Assembly: GCA_022376925.1 (NCBI GenBank)
Contig: JAIOJX010000006.1
Span: 63,759,394 to 63,823,393, forward strand
Reading direction: 5' to 3'
From: Tragulus kanchil
Taxonomy: Eukaryota; Chordata; Mammalia; Artiodactyla; Tragulidae
Length of the DNA stretch: 64,000 nt
The notes beneath the pieces are model-generated. The model did no database searches, was not told the DNA's origin, and saw only the letters and a list, made by a program, of their open reading frames with translations. This document shows positions 60,739 to 64,000 of the stretch, piece by piece; the first letter of the stretch is position 1, and every line of letters begins with the position of its first letter. The position numbers and the translations under genes are program-made.

Positions 60739-62848
60739 GTATGATGCCAAAATAGCAGGCTAAGTAAAAAATTCTTCCAACCAGTACTTTTGGGCACAAC
60801 CAACTTTATCAAGCGCATAAGTAACCCTTGGCATTTGAAGTTTTTACCCTCAAAGTTTCAGCTTTTTGAAATCACAACATGTCCAAGGACGTAGGTTCAT
60901 TATTTTGCTAAAGGACAAACTGGTTTCAGTTCCTTGGTGAAGATTTTGTGCATGAGAGGAGCATTTGAGCAATAGATCCTGTTAACCGCTGAGCAACTGC
61001 ATTATATTGTGGCTTACTAGCACGATCATTCACCAGTCTCAAGGTTCTACTGTGTTTTTAAACTATTTATCATATGCTCTAAATGCCAAGAAGCAGAAAA
61101 ATACAAACGACATATAAAGACATTCTCCTTACGCTCAAAGAATATTTATTTTCATTAGATATGTTATATGGGCTTAATAAGATGTCCAACACCTGAGATA
61201 ATATGGCTATATGCTGAAGTTCTATAAACAAATGCCAGTATGTGAAGGGACCTGTGAGTACTTATGGAGATATGAGGCTTTAGAATCCCGTCCTGAAAAA
61301 AACACAGAATTAGAGTAGATGGGAAAGGAAAAGAGGAGACTCCAGAAAAGGAGAAAGTTGGAATAGGAAGATAGTAAAGTTAAAGGAATTGATTTAAAAT
61401 GTCTATAGTGTTAAGGACAGTGAAAAAAAAAAAAAAGCATGCCTTTGATGGCAGAATTACATTGAGTTAAAGTCAAATTTTTTCATAGGAGAAGAGAGGA
61501 AAAGAGCATTGAGTGGATTCACATTATGTCAAACATTTTTACATCATATTCTATATACTCTATTTTTAAAATAAATCTTTATGGAGCATCTCTGGTGTTC
61601 TAGTGTTTAAGAATCACTTGCCAGTGAAGAAGACACAGGTTTGATCCCTTGTTTAGGAAGATGCTACATGCCTCAGCAGCTAATGCCCCCAATGTGTCCA
61701 ATCACCGAGCCAGAGCCGGTGCTCTGCAGTGACAGACGCCACCGCGATGGGAGTCCCATAGGAGCCAAAGGACAAAGACGGATGAAAATAGAGAAATGAA
61801 AAGATCAACAGAAGTGGCCCGCCCACCCCCCCCCCCCCCCCAACCCAACCCCCGCCCAAAATAAATAAATAAATAAATCTTTAAAAAAAGAAGAAGAAGA
61901 AGAAGTATGATGCCAAAATAGCAGGCTAAGTAAAAAATTCTTCCAACCAGTACTTTTGGGCACAACCAACTTTATCAAGCGCATAAGTAACCCTTGGCAT
62001 TTGAAGTTTTTACCCTCAAAGTTTCAGCTTTTTGAAATCACAACATGTCCAAGGACGTAGGTTCATTATTTTGCTAAAGGACAAACTGGTTTCAGTTCCT
62101 TGGTGAAGATTTTGTGCATGAGAGGAGCATTTGAGCAATAGATCCTGTTAACCGCTGAGCAACTGCATTATATTGTGGCTTACTAGCACGATCATTCACC
62201 AGTCTCAAGGTTCTACTGTGTTTTTAAACTATTTATCATATGCTCTAAATGCCAAGAAGCAGAAAAATACAAACGACATATAAAGACATTCTCCTTACGC
62301 TCAAAGAATATTTATTTTCATTAGATATGTTATATGGGCTTAATAAGATGTCCAACACCTGAGATAATATGGCTATATGCTGAAGTTCTATAAACAAATG
62401 CCAGTATGTGAAGGGACCTGTGAGTACTTATGGAGATATGAGGCTTTAGAATCCCGTCCTGAAAAAACACAGAATTAGAGTAGATGGGAAAGGAAAAGAG
62501 GAGACTCCAGAAAAGGAGAAAGTTGGAATAGGAAGATAGTAAAGTTAAAGGAATTGATTTAAAATGTCTATAGTGTTAAGGACAGTGAAAAAAAAAAAAA
62601 AGCATGCCTTTGATGGCAGAATTACATTGAGTTAAAGTCAAATTTTTTCATAGGAGAAGAGAGGAAAAGAGCATTGAGTGGATTCACATTATGTCAAACA
62701 TTTTTACATCATATTCTATATACTCTATTTTTAAAATAAATCTTTATGGAGCATCTCTGGTGTTCTAGTGTTTAAGAATCACTTGCCAGTGAAGAAGACA
62801 CAGGTTTGATCCCTTGTTTAGGAAGATGCTACATGCCTCAGCAGCTAA
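60524..62848. repeat. Direct duplication D22 (period 1165)
   Basis: 60524-61683 is repeated at 61689-62848. The join lies between two different tRNA-derived SINEs. The copies differ where a GC-rich SINE tail became a C run in copy 2. Confidence 0.95.
61689..61903 (+). mobile_element. CHR-type SINE, 3' part only (D22 join)
   Basis: This is the 3' two-thirds of the 60.4 kb SINE, restarted by the D22 join. Its tail has a 16 bp C run at 61826-61841 in place of the mixed C/T tail. Confidence 0.8.
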
Positions 62849-63041
62849 CACCATGCACCACAACTACTAGAGACTGCATAGCCCAGAGCCACTGCTCCAC
62901 AACAAGAAAAGCCACCACAATGAAAACCCTGAGCACTGAAACAAAAAGTAGCTCCTGCTCAGTGCAACTAGAGAGAGCCCATGTGCAGCAATGAAAACCT
63001 AGCATGACCAAGTACAAATAAAACTTAAATACATTTTAAAC
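62749..63041 (+). mobile_element. Older tRNA-derived (CHR-related) SINE
   Basis: Diverged head (GCATCTCTGGTGTTCTAGTG) with the long body containing CACCACAACTACTAGAGACT. The 14 bp target-site duplication AATAAATCTTTATG lies at 62735-62748 and 63042-63055. Partial duplicates are at 61584-61683 and 63834-64000. Confidence 0.8.
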
Positions 63042-63063
63042 AATAAATCTTTATGAAGAAAGG

Positions 63064-63716
63064 ATCATTCAGTTCAGTTCAGTCATTCAGTCATGACTGA
63101 CTCTTTGCAAGCCTTACTGTAGAATGTCAGGCTTCCCTGTCCTTCACCATCTCCTCAAACTTCCTCAAACTCATGTCCGTTGACTCAGTGATGCCATCCA
63201 ACCATCTTGTACTCTGTCATCCCCTTCTCCTTCTGCCTTCTATTTTTCCCAGCATTAGGGTCTTTTCCACTGAATTGTCTCTTCACATCAGGTGGCCAAA
63301 GTATTGGAGTTTCAGCTTCAGCATCATTCCTTCCAGTAAATATTCAGGGTTGATTTTCTATTGATTGATTGTTTTGAGCTCCTTCCAGTCCAAAGGATTC
63401 TCAAAAGTCGTTTTCCAGCACCACAATTGGAATGCATCAATTATTTGATGCTCAACCTTCTTTATGGTCCAGCTGTCACATTCATATATGACTACTGGAA
63501 AAAACCATAGCCTTGACTAGGCGTATTTTTGTCATCAAAGTGATATCTCTTTTTTTAATATGTTATCCAGGTTTGTCATAGCTTTTCTTCTAAACAACAA
63601 GCATTTCTTGAGGCTACGTCCTTGAAAATGGCTCCATCTCTGGGAATGGTCTGAATTTTGCAGTAAGGTGTTCATGATCTGAGCCACAATCAACTCCCAG
63701 TCTTATTTTTGCTGAC
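63064..63716 (-). mobile_element. BovB LINE, 3' part, antisense
   Basis: Reverse-strand BovB (TGACTCAGTGATGCCATCCA, CACATCAGGTGGCCAAAGTA and the stretch around 63300-63480). It is 5'-truncated and its inner end is cut by the D23 join at 63717. Confidence 0.85.
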
Positions 63717-64000
63717 TTAAAGTCAAATTTTTTCATAGGAGAAGAGAGGAAAAGAGCATTGAGTGGATTCACATTATGTCAAACATTTTTACATCATATT
63801 CTATATACTCTATTTTTAAAATAAATCTTTATGGAGCATCTCTGGTGTTCTAGTGTTTAAGAATCACTTGCCAGTGAAGAAGACACAGGTTTGATCCCTT
63901 GTTTAGGAAGATGCTACATGCCTCAGCAGCTAACACCATGCACCACAACTACTAGAGACTGCATAGCCCAGAGCCACTGCTCCACAACAAGAAAAGCCAC

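Larger units (their letters stand above)
35361..64000. other. Intergenic region downstream of MMP20
   Basis: No gene was recognised. Recognised content is L1, BovB, CHR-type and Bov-tA SINEs, LTRs, MIRs and duplications D13-D23. The stretches 42420-44580, 45060-45590, 52700-53340, 53480-54000, 55930-56940, 57480-58150, 59900-60400 and 60750-61560 show nothing identifiable beyond the listed duplications. MMP7 is the expected next gene in mammals but is not reached. Confidence 0.7.
62632..64000. repeat. Direct duplication D23 (period 1085, cut by window end)
   Basis: 62632 to about 62916 recurs at 63717-64000, running off the window. It chains with D22 so that about 217 bp occurs three times (61467, 62632, 63717). 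Confidence 0.93.

Noticed and set aside
60341..60799. 152-residue minus-strand open frame
   Set aside because: It runs through a CHR-type SINE; the same GGGCTTCCC-type SINE gives similar frames at every copy.
2411..64000. The serial ~1.1 kb duplications as a new tandem amplification system
   Set aside because: Unit boundaries ignore all sequence features, length is nearly fixed, joins carry corrupted filler, and no recurrent motif marks the ends. Contig overlap explains all of this more simply.
34679..64000. A second MMP gene (MMP7) downstream
   Set aside because: No catalytic HExxH-type exon or hemopexin exon was found in the downstream frames.

Overview
The window is ruminant nuclear DNA. 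The evidence is BovB LINE and Bov-tA/Bov-A SINE copies, artiodactyl L1 fragments, MIR/L2 relics and the 3' part of one spliced mammalian gene. The gene is MMP20 (enamelysin) on the + strand. Its last four coding exons, numbered 7-10 by the usual ten-exon gene model, encode most of the C-terminal hemopexin propeller and end in the family's terminal Cys and a TAA stop at 34676-34678. Exons 1-6 lie upstream of the window. No other protein gene, tRNA, rRNA or CRISPR array was found; the other open frames are short and fall in transposons or unique noncoding DNA.

Layout: 1-5657 is MMP20 intron 6 (L1 relics with nested SINEs, then MIR/L2). 5658-8053 holds exon 7, present twice in this sequence, and exon 8. 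8054-33452 is intron 8 (CHR-type SINEs, Bov-tA, a long degraded L1 ORF2, MIRs). 33453-34678 holds exons 9 and 10. 34679 to about 35360 is a probable 3'UTR. From there to 64000 is intergenic DNA made of L1, BovB, CHR-type SINEs, two kinds of retroviral LTR, and Bov-tA. In mammals the gene downstream of MMP20 is MMP7, but none of it is visible here.

The dominant feature is not biological in appearance. Twenty-three consecutive direct duplications, each about 1.06-1.2 kb and nearly identical, occur every 2-4 kb (once after 6.5 kb). They fall without regard to content: exon, LINE, SINE, LTR and unique DNA alike. Unit length is almost constant, the joins are blunt or carry 10-70 bp of corrupted filler, and chained units make local triplications. 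This is what overlapping contigs joined end to end without merging the overlap would look like. Removing one copy of each leaves about 39 kb of real locus. The doubled MMP20 exon 7 is therefore very probably false.

The youngest-looking repeats are not the Bov-tA copies that are young in bovids. They are a tRNA-derived SINE with a CHR-like body and an unusual GC-rich, (AAAT)n-ended tail, still flanked by clear target-site duplications. With old BovB and Bov-tA copies this hints at a ruminant outside the bovids, perhaps a chevrotain (Tragulidae). That is inference, not proof.
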